Source: Flavobacteriaceae bacterium (GTDB lineage: Bacteria; Bacteroidota; Bacteroidia; Flavobacteriales; Flavobacteriaceae). Taken from it: DNA of 64,000 bases. Made by a program: the position numbers and the translations under genes. How positions within the stretch are numbered: the first letter of the stretch is position 1; every line of letters starts with the position of its first letter. The notes under the pieces are model-generated. The model saw only the letters and a program-made list of their open reading frames with translations. It was not told where the DNA came from and did no database searches. The DNA lies in assembly GCA_002862705.1 (NCBI GenBank), contig PKDU01000009.1, forward strand, positions 1-64,000, given 5' to 3'. Shown here one piece after another: positions 36,144 through 45,989 of the stretch.

Positions 36144-39100
36144 ATGCCCAATCAAAAAAAATACTGGAAAAGCGAAGTAGAGTTAAGCAATCAGTCAACT
36201 TTGGCGGATGATTTGGCTCAAAAAGAGTTCGTTCAAAAACTTCCTGAAGACCTTTTGGGCAACGCTGAATTGCCAGAAAGCGAAACTTCTCGCCGCGATT
36301 TCCTAAAATACATGGGCTTTAGTACTGCTGCAGCGACACTAGCCGCATGTGAGGGCCCCATCAACAAATCTGTTCCTTATGTAGTACAACCAGAGCAAAT
36401 CATTCCAGGTATAGCCAACTATTACGCTACTACACTGATTGACGGTTTTGACACTGCGAGCATACTTATCAAAACGCGTGAAGGGCGTCCGATTAAAGTA
36501 GAAAACAACCCTGACGCACCTGTAAATAATGTTGCAAATGCACGGGTACAAGCTTCTGTATTGTCGCTTTATGACAGCATGCGTGTGCAAGGACCCAAGC
36601 AAGCAGGTGTTGATGTAAGTTGGGATACACTTGAAGCAAATGTTGCCCAGCAGCTTTTGACACTAGCTGAAAAGGGTGAAGAAGTAGCGCTAATTACACC
36701 TTCTTTAGCCAGCCCAACGACGAATCAAATTATCAAAGATTTTCAAGCTAAGTTTTCCAACATAAGCCATCACGTATATGATGCCCTATCAGAAACAGCG
36801 GCACTCAACGCATTTGAAAAAGCCTATGGCAAACGTGCGCTACCTAGCTACGACTTTAGCAAGGCGCGTTGTATTGTTTCTGTTGATGCTGATTTCCTAG
36901 GAGACTGGCAAGGCGGAGGATATGGTACGGGATACGCAAAAACGCGTGTGCCCAAGGGCAAAAAGGGTAAGGCAGCAATGTCCAAGCACTATCAGTTTGA
37001 GTCTAATATGACCTTGTCTGGCGCAAATGCGGATCTCCGCATACCCACTACCGCAACCGAACAACAATTTGTATTGGCAGTACTTTACGGCGCATTGACC
37101 AATACGTCTTATCCAACTTCGCTTTCAAAAGCGCTAAAGGCAAAAGTATCTGAAATTGCTACTGCCTTGAAAGCTGCAGGCAAAGGTGCTGTTGTGGTTA
37201 CTGGCTTACAAAATGAAGATGCCCAACGCGCTGCATTGGCCATCAATCAACTATTAGGTTCTGATGTAATGGACGTAAGACAGAACACGTCACTTCGTCA
37301 AGGAGATGCAAGTCAAATAAACCAATTGGTAAACGATCTTAACAGCGGAAAAGTAAAAGGTGTGATTATGGCAGGGGTTAATCCTGCATACACGCTACCT
37401 AACGCAGATGCTTTTATTGCTGGCCTTAAGAAAGCAGATTTGTCCTTGAGCTTTAGCATGAAAAATGATGAGACAGCAGTGCACTGCCAATGGGTAGCTG
37501 CGACCCCTCATTATTTGGAATCATGGGGCGATGTGGAAATGAAAATGGGTCACTATGCATTGATGCAGCCTACCATTCGTCCACTATTTGACACCAAACA
37601 ATTTCAAGAGGTATTGCTTAAATTAAGCGGTAGTTCACAAAGTTATGACGATGCCATCAAGGCGTACTGGAATGCCAACATTCTTGGGGGCGCATCTTTT
37701 AACGAAGCCCTTCACGACGGATTTTATGTAACCACAAGCAGTAATCGCTTAGGGTACCGCGACAATGTAGCTGCGTTAATGCAACGCCTTATTCGCGCCA
37801 AATCTAAAGCAGGACTGGAATTACACCTGTATACCAAAACAGGAATTGGCGATGGTCAACAAGCCAACAACCCTTGGCTACAAGAATTTCCTGATCCCAT
37901 CTCTCGTGTTACTTGGGATAACTATTTAACCGTTTCTAAGGCCGATGCAGAAGCACTTGGATTAAAGAACGTTAACCAGTCAGATGGTGCGCTTGACGGG
38001 AGTATTGCTGAAATCAAACTCAACGATATTGTAGTAAAAGCGCCTGTACTTATCCAACCAGGACAAGCCGTAGGCACTGTTGGATTGGCATTGGGTTATG
38101 GTAAAACAGCAGGAATGAAATCTGAAATGCAAGTTGGTACCAACGCGTATCCACTATATCAGAACTTCAATCCAGTACAAACCGTAACCGTGACGGCTAC
38201 TAGCGACATGCATGAATTTGCTTGTACGCAGTTGCAAAACACGCTTATGGGTAGGGGTGAGATTGTTCGTGAAACTTCCCTAGAAATATTCAATACCAAA
38301 GACGCTAAATATTGGAACTCGATGACCCAAGTGTCTCGAGATCATGAAGAAATTGACGTAACCTCTGCTGAGGCAGATATGTGGCAAGCCTTTGACCGTT
38401 CTATTGGACACCACTTTAATTTATCTATTGACTTAAATTCCTGTACAGGCTGCGGTGCTTGTGTGATTGCCTGTCATGCTGAAAACAATGTTCCAGTTGT
38501 TGGCAAGCAAGAAATTCGCAAGTCTCGTGATATGCACTGGTTGCGTATTGACCGCTACTACTCTTCACAAGATACGTTTGAAGGAGATTTAGAGATGGTA
38601 GAAAACATCAGTGGATTGGGAGATTACCTATCTACCTTTAACAAAATGGAAGATCCTTCGGCTAATCCGCAAGTAACCTTCCAGCCAGTCATGTGTCAAC
38701 ACTGTAATCACGCACCTTGTGAAACGGTTTGTCCGGTGGCTGCCAGTTCTCACGGACGACAAGGCCAAAACCACATGACATATAATAGATGTGTGGGGAC
38801 TCGTTATTGTGCAAATAACTGCCCTTATAAAGTACGCAGATTCAACTGGTTCTTGTACAATAAGAATGACGAATTTGATTACCACATGAACGATGACCTA
38901 GGACGTATGGTATTGAACCCAGACGTAGTGGTTCGTTCAAGGGGGGTAATGGAAAAATGTTCAATGTGTATTCAAATGACACAAAAAACCATTTTAGACG
39001 CGAAACTTGAAGGTCGTGAAATAAAAGACGGCGAATTCCAAACAGCATGTTCAAGTGCTTGTGGAACTGGTGCCTTGGCTTTTGGTGACATTAATGACAA

Positions 39101-39209
39101 AGACAGTGAGGTAGCACACCTCAAAGAAGACAATCGAATGTATCACCTGCTCGAAAGCATTGGCACAAAACCGAATGTGATGTATCAAGTTAAAGTTAGA
39201 AACACTTAA
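36144..39209 (+). CDS. actB: Alternative complex III subunit ActB: iron-sulfur protein of the molybdopterin-oxidoreductase family
   Basis: From the ATG at 36144 this is 1021 residues; the longer reading would overlap actA. The N-terminus carries a twin-arginine motif (SRRDFLKYMGFS, Arg 50-51) and a lipobox-like LAAC (Cys 69), suggesting Tat export and possible lipid anchoring. The central part is the molybdopterin-like fold. The C-terminal ferredoxin part (about 760-1000) has four Cys clusters: CTGCGACVIAC, CQHCNHAPCETVC, CVGTRYCANNC, and CSMC with CSSACGTGA. It probably passes electrons from the quinol site of ActC to ActA. Confidence 0.94.
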   Translation: MPNQKKYWKSEVELSNQSTLADDLAQKEFVQKLPEDLLGNAELPESETSRRDFLKYMGFSTAAATLAACEGPINKSVPYVVQPEQIIPGIANYYATTLIDGFDTASILIKTREGRPIKVENNPDAPVNNVANARVQASVLSLYDSMRVQGPKQAGVDVSWDTLEANVAQQLLTLAEKGEEVALITPSLASPTTNQIIKDFQAKFSNISHHVYDALSETAALNAFEKAYGKRALPSYDFSKARCIVSVDADFLGDWQGGGYGTGYAKTRVPKGKKGKAAMSKHYQFESNMTLSGANADLRIPTTATEQQFVLAVLYGALTNTSYPTSLSKALKAKVSEIATALKAAGKGAVVVTGLQNEDAQRAALAINQLLGSDVMDVRQNTSLRQGDASQINQLVNDLNSGKVKGVIMAGVNPAYTLPNADAFIAGLKKADLSLSFSMKNDETAVHCQWVAATPHYLESWGDVEMKMGHYALMQPTIRPLFDTKQFQEVLLKLSGSSQSYDDAIKAYWNANILGGASFNEALHDGFYVTTSSNRLGYRDNVAALMQRLIRAKSKAGLELHLYTKTGIGDGQQANNPWLQEFPDPISRVTWDNYLTVSKADAEALGLKNVNQSDGALDGSIAEIKLNDIVVKAPVLIQPGQAVGTVGLALGYGKTAGMKSEMQVGTNAYPLYQNFNPVQTVTVTATSDMHEFACTQLQNTLMGRGEIVRETSLEIFNTKDAKYWNSMTQVSRDHEEIDVTSAEADMWQAFDRSIGHHFNLSIDLNSCTGCGACVIACHAENNVPVVGKQEIRKSRDMHWLRIDRYYSSQDTFEGDLEMVENISGLGDYLSTFNKMEDPSANPQVTFQPVMCQHCNHAPCETVCPVAASSHGRQGQNHMTYNRCVGTRYCANNCPYKVRRFNWFLYNKNDEFDYHMNDDLGRMVLNPDVVVRSRGVMEKCSMCIQMTQKTILDAKLEGREIKDGEFQTACSSACGTGALAFGDINDKDSEVAHLKEDNRMYHLLESIGTKPNVMYQVKVRNT

Positions 39210-39218
39210 GGAACTATT

Positions 39219-40607
39219 ATGGCTAGTCACTACGAAGCACCCATTAGAAAGCCCTTAGTAACAGGTAAAAAATCGTACCACGACGTAACGGTTGACATTG
39301 CTGCGCCCGTTGAAAATCCACCTAATAAGCAGTGGTTTATAGCTTTTACTATTGCACTCCTTGCCTTCGGCTGGGGATTGTATTGTATCATCTACACCAT
39401 TTCTACTGGAATTGGCGTATGGGGATTAAACAAGACCGTTGGTTGGGCTTGGGATATTACCAACTTTGTATGGTGGGTAGGTATCGGACATGCCGGAACC
39501 CTCATATCTGCAGTACTTTTATTATTCCGTCAAAAATGGCGTATGGCTATTAATCGTTCTGCGGAAGCCATGACTATTTTCTCAGTAATTCAAGCCGGGC
39601 TATTTCCGATTATTCACATGGGAAGACCATGGTTGGCATACTGGGTATTGCCCATTCCAAATCAATATGGTTCGCTTTGGGTAAACTTTAACTCACCACT
39701 TTTATGGGATGTTTTTGCTATTTCAACTTATTTATCAGTATCTCTTGTATTCTGGTGGACAGGATTACTACCTGATTTTGCCATGATTCGAGACAGAGCC
39801 ATCAAGCCTTTCCAAAAGAAAATTTATGCGTTGTTGAGTTTTGGATGGAGTGGACGTGCCAAAGACTGGCAGCGCTTTGAAGAGGTATCTTTGGTATTGG
39901 CCGGACTGGCTACGCCTTTGGTATTATCGGTACATACCATTGTATCCTTTGACTTTGCCACTTCTATTATTCCGGGTTGGCACACTACCATTTTCCCACC
40001 TTACTTTGTTGCGGGTGCGATTTTCTCAGGGTTTGCCATGGTAAACACCTTGTTGATTATCATGCGTAAAGTATCGCATTTAGAAAATTATATAACAAGA
40101 CAACACATCGAATTGATGAACATCGTAATCATGATTACGGGTTCAATTGTTGGGGTTGCCTACATAACCGAGCTGTTCATTGCTTGGTATTCAGGTGTGG
40201 AGTACGAACAGTACGCATTCCTTAACCGTGCAACTGGTCCTTACTGGTGGGCATATTGGGCCATGATGACATGTAACGTGTTCTCTCCACAGTTAATGTG
40301 GTTTAAAAAATTACGTACTAGTATTATGTTTTCCTTTATCATTTCAATTGTGGTAAACATCGGAATGTGGTTTGAGCGTTTTGTAATCATTGTAACCTCG
40401 TTACACCGTGACTATTTGCCCTCTTCCTGGACCATGTTCAGACCAGAACCTTACGATATTGGGATCTTTATTGGAACTATTGGTTTCTTCTTTGTGTTGT
40501 TCTTACTATACGCTAGAACATTTCCTGTAATTGCACAAGCAGAGGTGAAATCAATTTTGAAAGCATCAGGAGACAAATATAAAAACACGCATAGCCAACA
40601 TGAGTAG
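39219..40607 (+). CDS. actC: Alternative complex III subunit ActC: NrfD/PsrC-type quinol-binding membrane protein
   Basis: A 462-residue polytopic protein with about ten membrane helices, of the polysulfide-reductase NrfD family. Visible family segments are GWAWDITNFVWWVGIGHAGTLISA and WRMAINRSAEAMTIF. PIIHMGRPWLAYWVLPIPNQ and SVHTIVSFDFATSIIPGWH are further ones. It is expected to hold the menaquinol oxidation site next to ActB. It overlaps actD by 8 bp. Confidence 0.95.
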   Translation: MASHYEAPIRKPLVTGKKSYHDVTVDIAAPVENPPNKQWFIAFTIALLAFGWGLYCIIYTISTGIGVWGLNKTVGWAWDITNFVWWVGIGHAGTLISAVLLLFRQKWRMAINRSAEAMTIFSVIQAGLFPIIHMGRPWLAYWVLPIPNQYGSLWVNFNSPLLWDVFAISTYLSVSLVFWWTGLLPDFAMIRDRAIKPFQKKIYALLSFGWSGRAKDWQRFEEVSLVLAGLATPLVLSVHTIVSFDFATSIIPGWHTTIFPPYFVAGAIFSGFAMVNTLLIIMRKVSHLENYITRQHIELMNIVIMITGSIVGVAYITELFIAWYSGVEYEQYAFLNRATGPYWWAYWAMMTCNVFSPQLMWFKKLRTSIMFSFIISIVVNIGMWFERFVIIVTSLHRDYLPSSWTMFRPEPYDIGIFIGTIGFFFVLFLLYARTFPVIAQAEVKSILKASGDKYKNTHSQHE

Positions 40608-41130
40608 TAAAATAGTAAATGCCGTTTATGACGATGATGATACGCTTTTACACGCAGTGAAAGATGTTAAAAAAGCGGAGTATCGCATTGAGGAGGTTTT
40701 CACGCCATTTCCTGTGCACGGTCTTGATCATGCTATGGGACTGGCCAGCACCCGCCTTGCTATAACTGCTTTTATGTATGGTATCCTAGGATTTTCGATT
40801 GCTATTACCATGATTAACTATATCATGATAGTTGACTGGCCGATGAACATAGGAGGTAAGCCTAGCTTTTCGTTTATGGAAAACCTACCTGCTTTTGTTC
40901 CTGTAATATTTGAAATGACTATATTTTTTGCCGCACACCTTATGGTAATTACATTCTATCTACGCAGCCGACTGTGGCCGTTCAAAAAAGCAGAAAATCC
41001 TTTGCCCGAAACTACAGACGACAAATTCTTAATGCAAATAGCCTTGTCAGGTGATGAGAAAGTATTAATTAACCTGTTAAAAAAAACAGGTGCTATAGAG
41101 GTTAGTATTCACAAAAATCAAGACGCATGA
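40600..41130 (+). CDS. actD: Alternative complex III subunit ActD (DUF3341)
   Basis: A 176-residue membrane protein with a soluble N-terminal part (AEYRIEEVFTPFPVHGLDHAMGL) and two helices (ITAFMYGILGFSIAITMINYIMI and AFVPVIFEMTIFFAAHLMVI). This is the usual DUF3341 layout in ACIII clusters. It has no cofactor motifs and is a structural subunit. Its start overlaps actC by 8 bp and its stop overlaps actE by 4 bp (ATGA), so translational coupling is likely. Confidence 0.93.
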   Translation: MSSKIVNAVYDDDDTLLHAVKDVKKAEYRIEEVFTPFPVHGLDHAMGLASTRLAITAFMYGILGFSIAITMINYIMIVDWPMNIGGKPSFSFMENLPAFVPVIFEMTIFFAAHLMVITFYLRSRLWPFKKAENPLPETTDDKFLMQIALSGDEKVLINLLKKTGAIEVSIHKNQDA

Positions 41131-41672
41131 AAAAAGTAAGTATCCTTACCGTTTTAAGTTCACTGTTATTGGTGTCTTGTTTTAATTCATCCAAACCCAA
41201 CTACCAGTACTTTCCAAATATGTATGAGTCGGTAGGTTATAAAACCTATGCCGAATCTGATGCTTTTAGAGATGGTATTGAGGCGCAACTTCCCGCAGCG
41301 GGTTCTGTTGCACGCGGATGGGCACCTTACGATTATCCCGACACTAATGATGGTTATGAAGCCGCAAAGGCAAACCTGAAATCACCACTAGCAATTACGG
41401 TAGAACACCGCGCTGAAGGAAAAGAATTGTACGGCGTCTATTGTGCTGTGTGCCACGGAGATAAAGGCAACGGTCAAGGTATTTTAATGACACGTGAAAA
41501 GTTTTTAGGTATTCCGAGTTATGCAGACAGAGAAATCACAGATGGGAGTATTTATCACGTGTTGATGTATGGAAAAAACGCAATGGGTTCACACGCAGGA
41601 CAGGTAGATGCAACCGAACGCTGGCAGATTGCCCAACATGTAATGTATTTACGTAACGAATTGACAAAATAA
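41127..41672 (+). CDS. actE: Alternative complex III subunit ActE: monoheme cytochrome c lipoprotein
   Basis: A 181-residue lipoprotein with a signal ending in LLLVSC (Cys 18). A single class I cytochrome c domain has heme site CAVCH (near residue 109) and a probable distal Met in GKNAMGSHAGQVD. As the lipid-anchored periplasmic heme subunit it is the likely electron exit toward the CuA site of CoxB. It overlaps actD by 4 bp. Confidence 0.95.
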   Translation: MKKVSILTVLSSLLLVSCFNSSKPNYQYFPNMYESVGYKTYAESDAFRDGIEAQLPAAGSVARGWAPYDYPDTNDGYEAAKANLKSPLAITVEHRAEGKELYGVYCAVCHGDKGNGQGILMTREKFLGIPSYADREITDGSIYHVLMYGKNAMGSHAGQVDATERWQIAQHVMYLRNELTK

Positions 41673-41678
41673 TTGGCC

Positions 41679-43058
41679 ATGTATACCTTCACGCAACGAC
41701 TGAAAATTATCACCTATGTGCTCATGGGACTAGGTCTTATTGGGTTAACGATTGGCTTTTTGAATGCACCTTCCACTGTAGCTGAAGCACAAGCTATGGT
41801 TGCAGATGCGCACGGAGGGCACGGACGCGACCACGGCGGTGATCACGCAGCTGCCGGCCACCCCGATGACCACACTGATGCCGGCCACGCCGATGACCAT
41901 GCGGGCAATCATGCCGGAGAAAGTACCCATGCCGATGACCACGGCGATGCACACGGTGAACACCTATTACACCAACTGCAAAACAAGCCTTGGGCTGCAC
42001 TCTATGTAGCTGCGTTTTTCTTCTTTATGATAGCATTGGGAACCCTAGCGTTCTATGCCATCCAACGCGCGGCACAAGCAGGTTGGCCTATATTACTGTA
42101 CCGCGTTATGGAGGGAATTACGGCTTATTTGGTGCCCGGCTCAATTATCATTTATGTATTCCTTGTGCTTACTGGATTACACGCCAACCACCTATTTGTC
42201 TGGATGGATGCGGAAACCGTTGCACACGATGAAATTATTCAAGGAAAAGTAGGTTACCTCAACGTACCTTTCTTTTTGCTTAGAGCAGCCATCTATCTAA
42301 TTGGCTGGAACCTTTACCGCTATTTATCGCGTAGGTTATCATTGGCACAAGACAATGCGCTTGTGGGTGATATTCGCAATCATAAATTGAACTTCCGTAT
42401 TTCTGCGGGCTTCTTGGTATTCTTCTTTGTCACTGAGTCTATGATGTCTTGGGACTGGATTATGTCATTGGATCCACACTGGTTTAGTACGTTGTTCGGA
42501 TGGTATGTTCTAGCAAGTATGCTCGTAACTGCGGTTACCGTTATTGCCTTGATTGCCATTTACCTTAAATCAAAAGGGTATTTACCTAAAGTAAACAACA
42601 GTCACTTGCATGATTTGGCCAAGTTTATGTTTGGCTTTAGTGTATTTTGGACCTATTTGTGGTTCTCTCAATTTATGTTGATTTGGTATTCAAATATTCC
42701 GGAGGAGGTAACCTATTTTTTGACGCGGATAGACGACTACAATCTGCCATTTTTTGGTATGATTGCGATGAACTTTTTATTCCCATTACTCATATTGATG
42801 AGTAGCGATTACAAGCGATCCAATTGGATTATTGTAATGGCTGGAATCGTGATTGTGTTGGGTCATTATATTGACATTTACAACATGATTATGCCTGCCG
42901 CTGTTGGCGACCAATGGTTTATTGGCTGGGCTGAAATAGGCGGATTCCTCTTCTTTGCTGGACTCTTTATGTTTGTGGTATTCCGTGCCATAAGCAAGGC
43001 TCCACTCGAAGCTAGCGGTGATCCATTTGTTGGAGAGAGTGAACGATTTGTGTATTAA
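41679..43058 (+). CDS. actF: Alternative complex III subunit ActF with a His/Asp-rich loop
   Basis: From the ATG at 41679 (a TTG two codons earlier is less likely) this is 459 residues. It has about ten helices and is related to ActC but lacks cofactor motifs. Between the first helix (ITYVLMGLGLIGLTIGFL) and the second is an unusual stretch at residues 45-98 with 14 His and many Asp (HADDHAGNH and similar), which looks metal-binding. Later segments such as LTGLHANHLFVWMDAETVAHDE and ESMMSWDWIMSLDPHWFSTLFGW are typical of the family. Confidence 0.94.
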   Translation: MYTFTQRLKIITYVLMGLGLIGLTIGFLNAPSTVAEAQAMVADAHGGHGRDHGGDHAAAGHPDDHTDAGHADDHAGNHAGESTHADDHGDAHGEHLLHQLQNKPWAALYVAAFFFFMIALGTLAFYAIQRAAQAGWPILLYRVMEGITAYLVPGSIIIYVFLVLTGLHANHLFVWMDAETVAHDEIIQGKVGYLNVPFFLLRAAIYLIGWNLYRYLSRRLSLAQDNALVGDIRNHKLNFRISAGFLVFFFVTESMMSWDWIMSLDPHWFSTLFGWYVLASMLVTAVTVIALIAIYLKSKGYLPKVNNSHLHDLAKFMFGFSVFWTYLWFSQFMLIWYSNIPEEVTYFLTRIDDYNLPFFGMIAMNFLFPLLILMSSDYKRSNWIIVMAGIVIVLGHYIDIYNMIMPAAVGDQWFIGWAEIGGFLFFAGLFMFVVFRAISKAPLEASGDPFVGESERFVY

Positions 43059-43073
43059 TTAGGAAACAAATAA

Positions 43074-44147
43074 ATGACTACAGTTATTCTTTTTGCGATT
43101 TTGGTTTTAGTGGGTATTGCTATCTGGCAAATCACCAAAATTTTTGAATTGTCGCAATTGCGTCAAGATAGAGACGACTCACAAATTGCTAACGATAAAG
43201 ACAACAACTGGAACGGCCAATTGATGTTTGCCTTTTTGGTGTTTATTTATCTCTTCACGATTTACTCGTTTTGGGCTTGGGGCGATGTGTTGCTTCCACA
43301 AGCTGCATCTGAACACGGGCAAGACATTGACCAGCTGATGTGGATTTCTTTTGCGCTTATCTTCTTTGTGCAAACGGTGACCCAAGCACTACTGCATTAT
43401 TTCTCTTATCAGTATCGTGGTAAAAAAGAGCAAAAAGCCTTTTTCTATGCCGATAACGATAGGCTAGAATTTATTTGGACGGTTATCCCCATGATTACTC
43501 TGGCTGTTTTAATAATGTATGGCCTATTCACGTGGACCTCCATCATGAATATCGAAGAAAATGACGAGGCATTGGTTGTTGAACTATACGCACAGCAATT
43601 CAACTGGAAAGCGCGCTATGCGGGTCAGGACGGTGTTTTGGGTGATGCCAACGTTCGCTTCTTACAAGATTATGACGGACGCAACCTAGTGGGTATTGAC
43701 TCATCTGACCCTAATGGACTGGACGACGTTGTTGTGCAAGAATTGCACTTGCCAAAAGGACGTCAGATTATTTTCAAAATGCGTTCGCAAGACGTATTAC
43801 ACTCGGCCTATATGCCACACTTTAGAGCACAGATGAATTGTGTGCCTGGAATGATAACAGAATTTTCATTCACACCATCAGTGACAACCGAGGAAATGCG
43901 ACAAACCCCAGAAATGGCAGCCAAAGTAGCCAAGATCAACAAAATTAGATATGACAACAGCAAGGCGTTAATGGCCAACGGAGAAGAAGCGCTCGATGCA
44001 TATCAGTTTGATTATTTGTTACTTTGCAATAAAATTTGTGGTGCATCGCACTATAATATGCAAATGAAAATTGTGGTAGAAGAAGAAAAGGATTTTAACA
44101 ATTGGTTGGCAGCGCAAACTACCTTTGCCCAAACCATCCAACAGTAA
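43074..44147 (+). CDS. coxB: Cytochrome c oxidase subunit II
   Basis: A 357-residue protein with an extra N-terminal helix (VILFAILVLVGIAIW) and two further helices (GQLMFAFLVFIYLFTIYSFWAWG; LEFIWTVIPMITLAVLIMYG). A cupredoxin domain with the full CuA site follows. The first ligand His is in VLHSAYMPHFRAQMNC, and CNKICGASHYNM near residue 318 supplies the C-x3-C-x3-H-x2-M part. About 50 residues inserted between these two halves is common in Bacteroidota. It lies 15 bp after actF, placing the oxidase directly behind ACIII. Confidence 0.96.
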   Translation: MTTVILFAILVLVGIAIWQITKIFELSQLRQDRDDSQIANDKDNNWNGQLMFAFLVFIYLFTIYSFWAWGDVLLPQAASEHGQDIDQLMWISFALIFFVQTVTQALLHYFSYQYRGKKEQKAFFYADNDRLEFIWTVIPMITLAVLIMYGLFTWTSIMNIEENDEALVVELYAQQFNWKARYAGQDGVLGDANVRFLQDYDGRNLVGIDSSDPNGLDDVVVQELHLPKGRQIIFKMRSQDVLHSAYMPHFRAQMNCVPGMITEFSFTPSVTTEEMRQTPEMAAKVAKINKIRYDNSKALMANGEEALDAYQFDYLLLCNKICGASHYNMQMKIVVEEEKDFNNWLAAQTTFAQTIQQ

Positions 44148-44157
44148 AAAGATAGCT

Positions 44158-45921
44158 ATGGGAGCAGATCACGCACATCATAAAGAAACATTTATCACCA
44201 AATACATCTTTAGTCAAGACCATAAGATGATTGCCAAGCAGTACCTAATTACAGGACTGATTATGGGGATTATTGGTATTGCGATGTCTTTGTTATTTCG
44301 CCTTCAGTTGGCGTGGCCAGAAAAATCTTTCTGGGTTTTTGATACATTTTTAGGTAAATGGGCACCAGAAGGTGTTATGGATCCTAATGTCTATTTGGCA
44401 TTGGTTACCATTCACGGTACACTGATGGTATTCTTTGTATTGACCGCTGGATTGAGTGGTACGTTTAGTAACCTGCTTATTCCTTTGCAAATTGGTGCTC
44501 GTGATATGGCTTCAGGCTTGCTAAACATGATTTCATATTGGTTGTTCTTCTTGTCATCTGTAATCATGATTGCCTCTCTTTTTGTAGAGTCAGGACCTGC
44601 TGCTGCCGGTTGGACCATTTACCCACCGCTTAGCGCCTTGCCACAAGCACAGCCTGGTTCTGGACTAGGAATGACGCTTTGGTTGGTGTCTATGGCCATC
44701 TTTATTGCATCGTCATTGTTGGGATCGCTAAACTATATAGTAACGGTAATTAACTTGCGTACTAAAGGAATGTCCATGACACGACTTCCACTAACAATTT
44801 GGGCCTTTTTTGTCACCGCTATTATTGGTGTGGTTTCTTTCCCCGTATTGCTATCAGCAGCCTTATTGTTGATTATGGACAGAAGCTTTGGCACCTCGTT
44901 CTTTTTGTCTGACATTTTCATTCAAGGAGAAGTGTTACACTACCAAGGCGGATCACCCGTATTGTATGAGCACTTATTCTGGTTCTTAGGCCACCCCGAG
45001 GTATACATTGTACTGCTGCCTGCACTGGGAATTACCTCTGAAGTATTGGCAACAAACGCTCGTAAGCCTATTTTTGGCTACCGGGCCATGGTAGCCTCTA
45101 TTTTGGCTATTGCATTTTTATCTACCATCGTTTGGGGACACCATATGTTTATTTCAGGAATGAACCCATTCCTTGGATCGGTATTTACCTTTACAACCTT
45201 ACTGATTGCGATACCCTCTGCGGTAAAAGCCTTTAATTATATCACTACGCTGTGGAAAGGAAACCTCCAGATGAATCCAGGGATGTTGTTCTCCATTGGT
45301 TTGGTATCTACCTTTATTACGGGCGGATTGACGGGAATTATTTTGGGGGATAGTACCCTGGATATTAACGTACACGACACCTATTTTGTGGTCGCACACT
45401 TCCACTTGGTAATGGGTATTTCGGCATTGTATGGATTATTTGCTGGGGTCTATCACTGGTTCCCAAAAATGTTTGGGCGTATGATGAATAAGAACATGGG
45501 TTATATTCACTTTTGGGTGACGGCTGTTTGTGCTTATGGCGTCTTTTTCCCCATGCATTTCATTGGCATGGCAGGACTGCCCAGAAGATATTATTCAAAC
45601 ACGGCATTTCCATACTTCGATGATTTGGCAAACATCAACGTCATCATCACCATTTTTGCTTTGATCGCAGGTGCGGCTCAGTTGGTATTCTTGTACAACT
45701 TTATCAGCAGTATTTTCTACGGCAAGAAAACGGTTCAAAACCCTTGGAAATCCAACACCCTAGAGTGGACAGCCCCTGTGAAGCACATCCACGGAAACTG
45801 GCCGGGTAAGATTCCACACGTTCACCGCTGGGCATACGATTACTCCAAGCCTGGACACGATGATGACTTTGTTCCGCAGAACGTCCCCCTAGCAGAAGGC
45901 GAGGAAGAACTTCAACACTAA
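44158..45921 (+). CDS. coxA: Cytochrome c oxidase subunit I
   Basis: From the ATG at 44158 this is 587 residues; the longer reading would overlap coxB. Heme-copper oxidase of the A1 type. The CuB and cross-linked His-Tyr motif is FLGHPEVYIVLLPALGI, with the Glu-Val-Tyr of the D-channel type. The CuB His pair is in TIVWGHHMFISGMNP, and the heme ligands are in VHDTYFVVAHFHLVMG. A low-spin heme His lies in ALVTIHGTLMVFF. About twelve helices. Subunits III and IV are 14 kb away. A strong terminator follows. Confidence 0.97.
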   Translation: MGADHAHHKETFITKYIFSQDHKMIAKQYLITGLIMGIIGIAMSLLFRLQLAWPEKSFWVFDTFLGKWAPEGVMDPNVYLALVTIHGTLMVFFVLTAGLSGTFSNLLIPLQIGARDMASGLLNMISYWLFFLSSVIMIASLFVESGPAAAGWTIYPPLSALPQAQPGSGLGMTLWLVSMAIFIASSLLGSLNYIVTVINLRTKGMSMTRLPLTIWAFFVTAIIGVVSFPVLLSAALLLIMDRSFGTSFFLSDIFIQGEVLHYQGGSPVLYEHLFWFLGHPEVYIVLLPALGITSEVLATNARKPIFGYRAMVASILAIAFLSTIVWGHHMFISGMNPFLGSVFTFTTLLIAIPSAVKAFNYITTLWKGNLQMNPGMLFSIGLVSTFITGGLTGIILGDSTLDINVHDTYFVVAHFHLVMGISALYGLFAGVYHWFPKMFGRMMNKNMGYIHFWVTAVCAYGVFFPMHFIGMAGLPRRYYSNTAFPYFDDLANINVIITIFALIAGAAQLVFLYNFISSIFYGKKTVQNPWKSNTLEWTAPVKHIHGNWPGKIPHVHRWAYDYSKPGHDDDFVPQNVPLAEGEEELQH

Positions 45922-45925
45922 AACA

Positions 45926-45969
45926 AAGCCCCCTCGATTCTCGAGCTTGTCGAGTGAGGGGCTTTTTTG
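45926..45969 (+). terminator. Rho-independent terminator of the act-cox operon
   Basis: AAGCCCC-CTCGA pairs with TCGAG-TGAGGGGCTT across a short loop, followed by a six-T run. It lies 5 bp after coxA and just before the ruvB promoter. Confidence 0.88.
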
Positions 45970-45976
45970 TTTTCCG

Positions 45977-45984
45977 TATCTTTG
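45977..45984 (+). promoter_or_regulatory. -7 box of ruvB
   Basis: TATCTTTG is an exact TAnnTTTG match and ends 5 nt before the ruvB ATG, predicting a leaderless or nearly leaderless transcript. No TTG is at ideal spacing (the nearest are 7 and 27 nt away). Confidence 0.5.
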
Positions 45985-45989
45985 GATAG

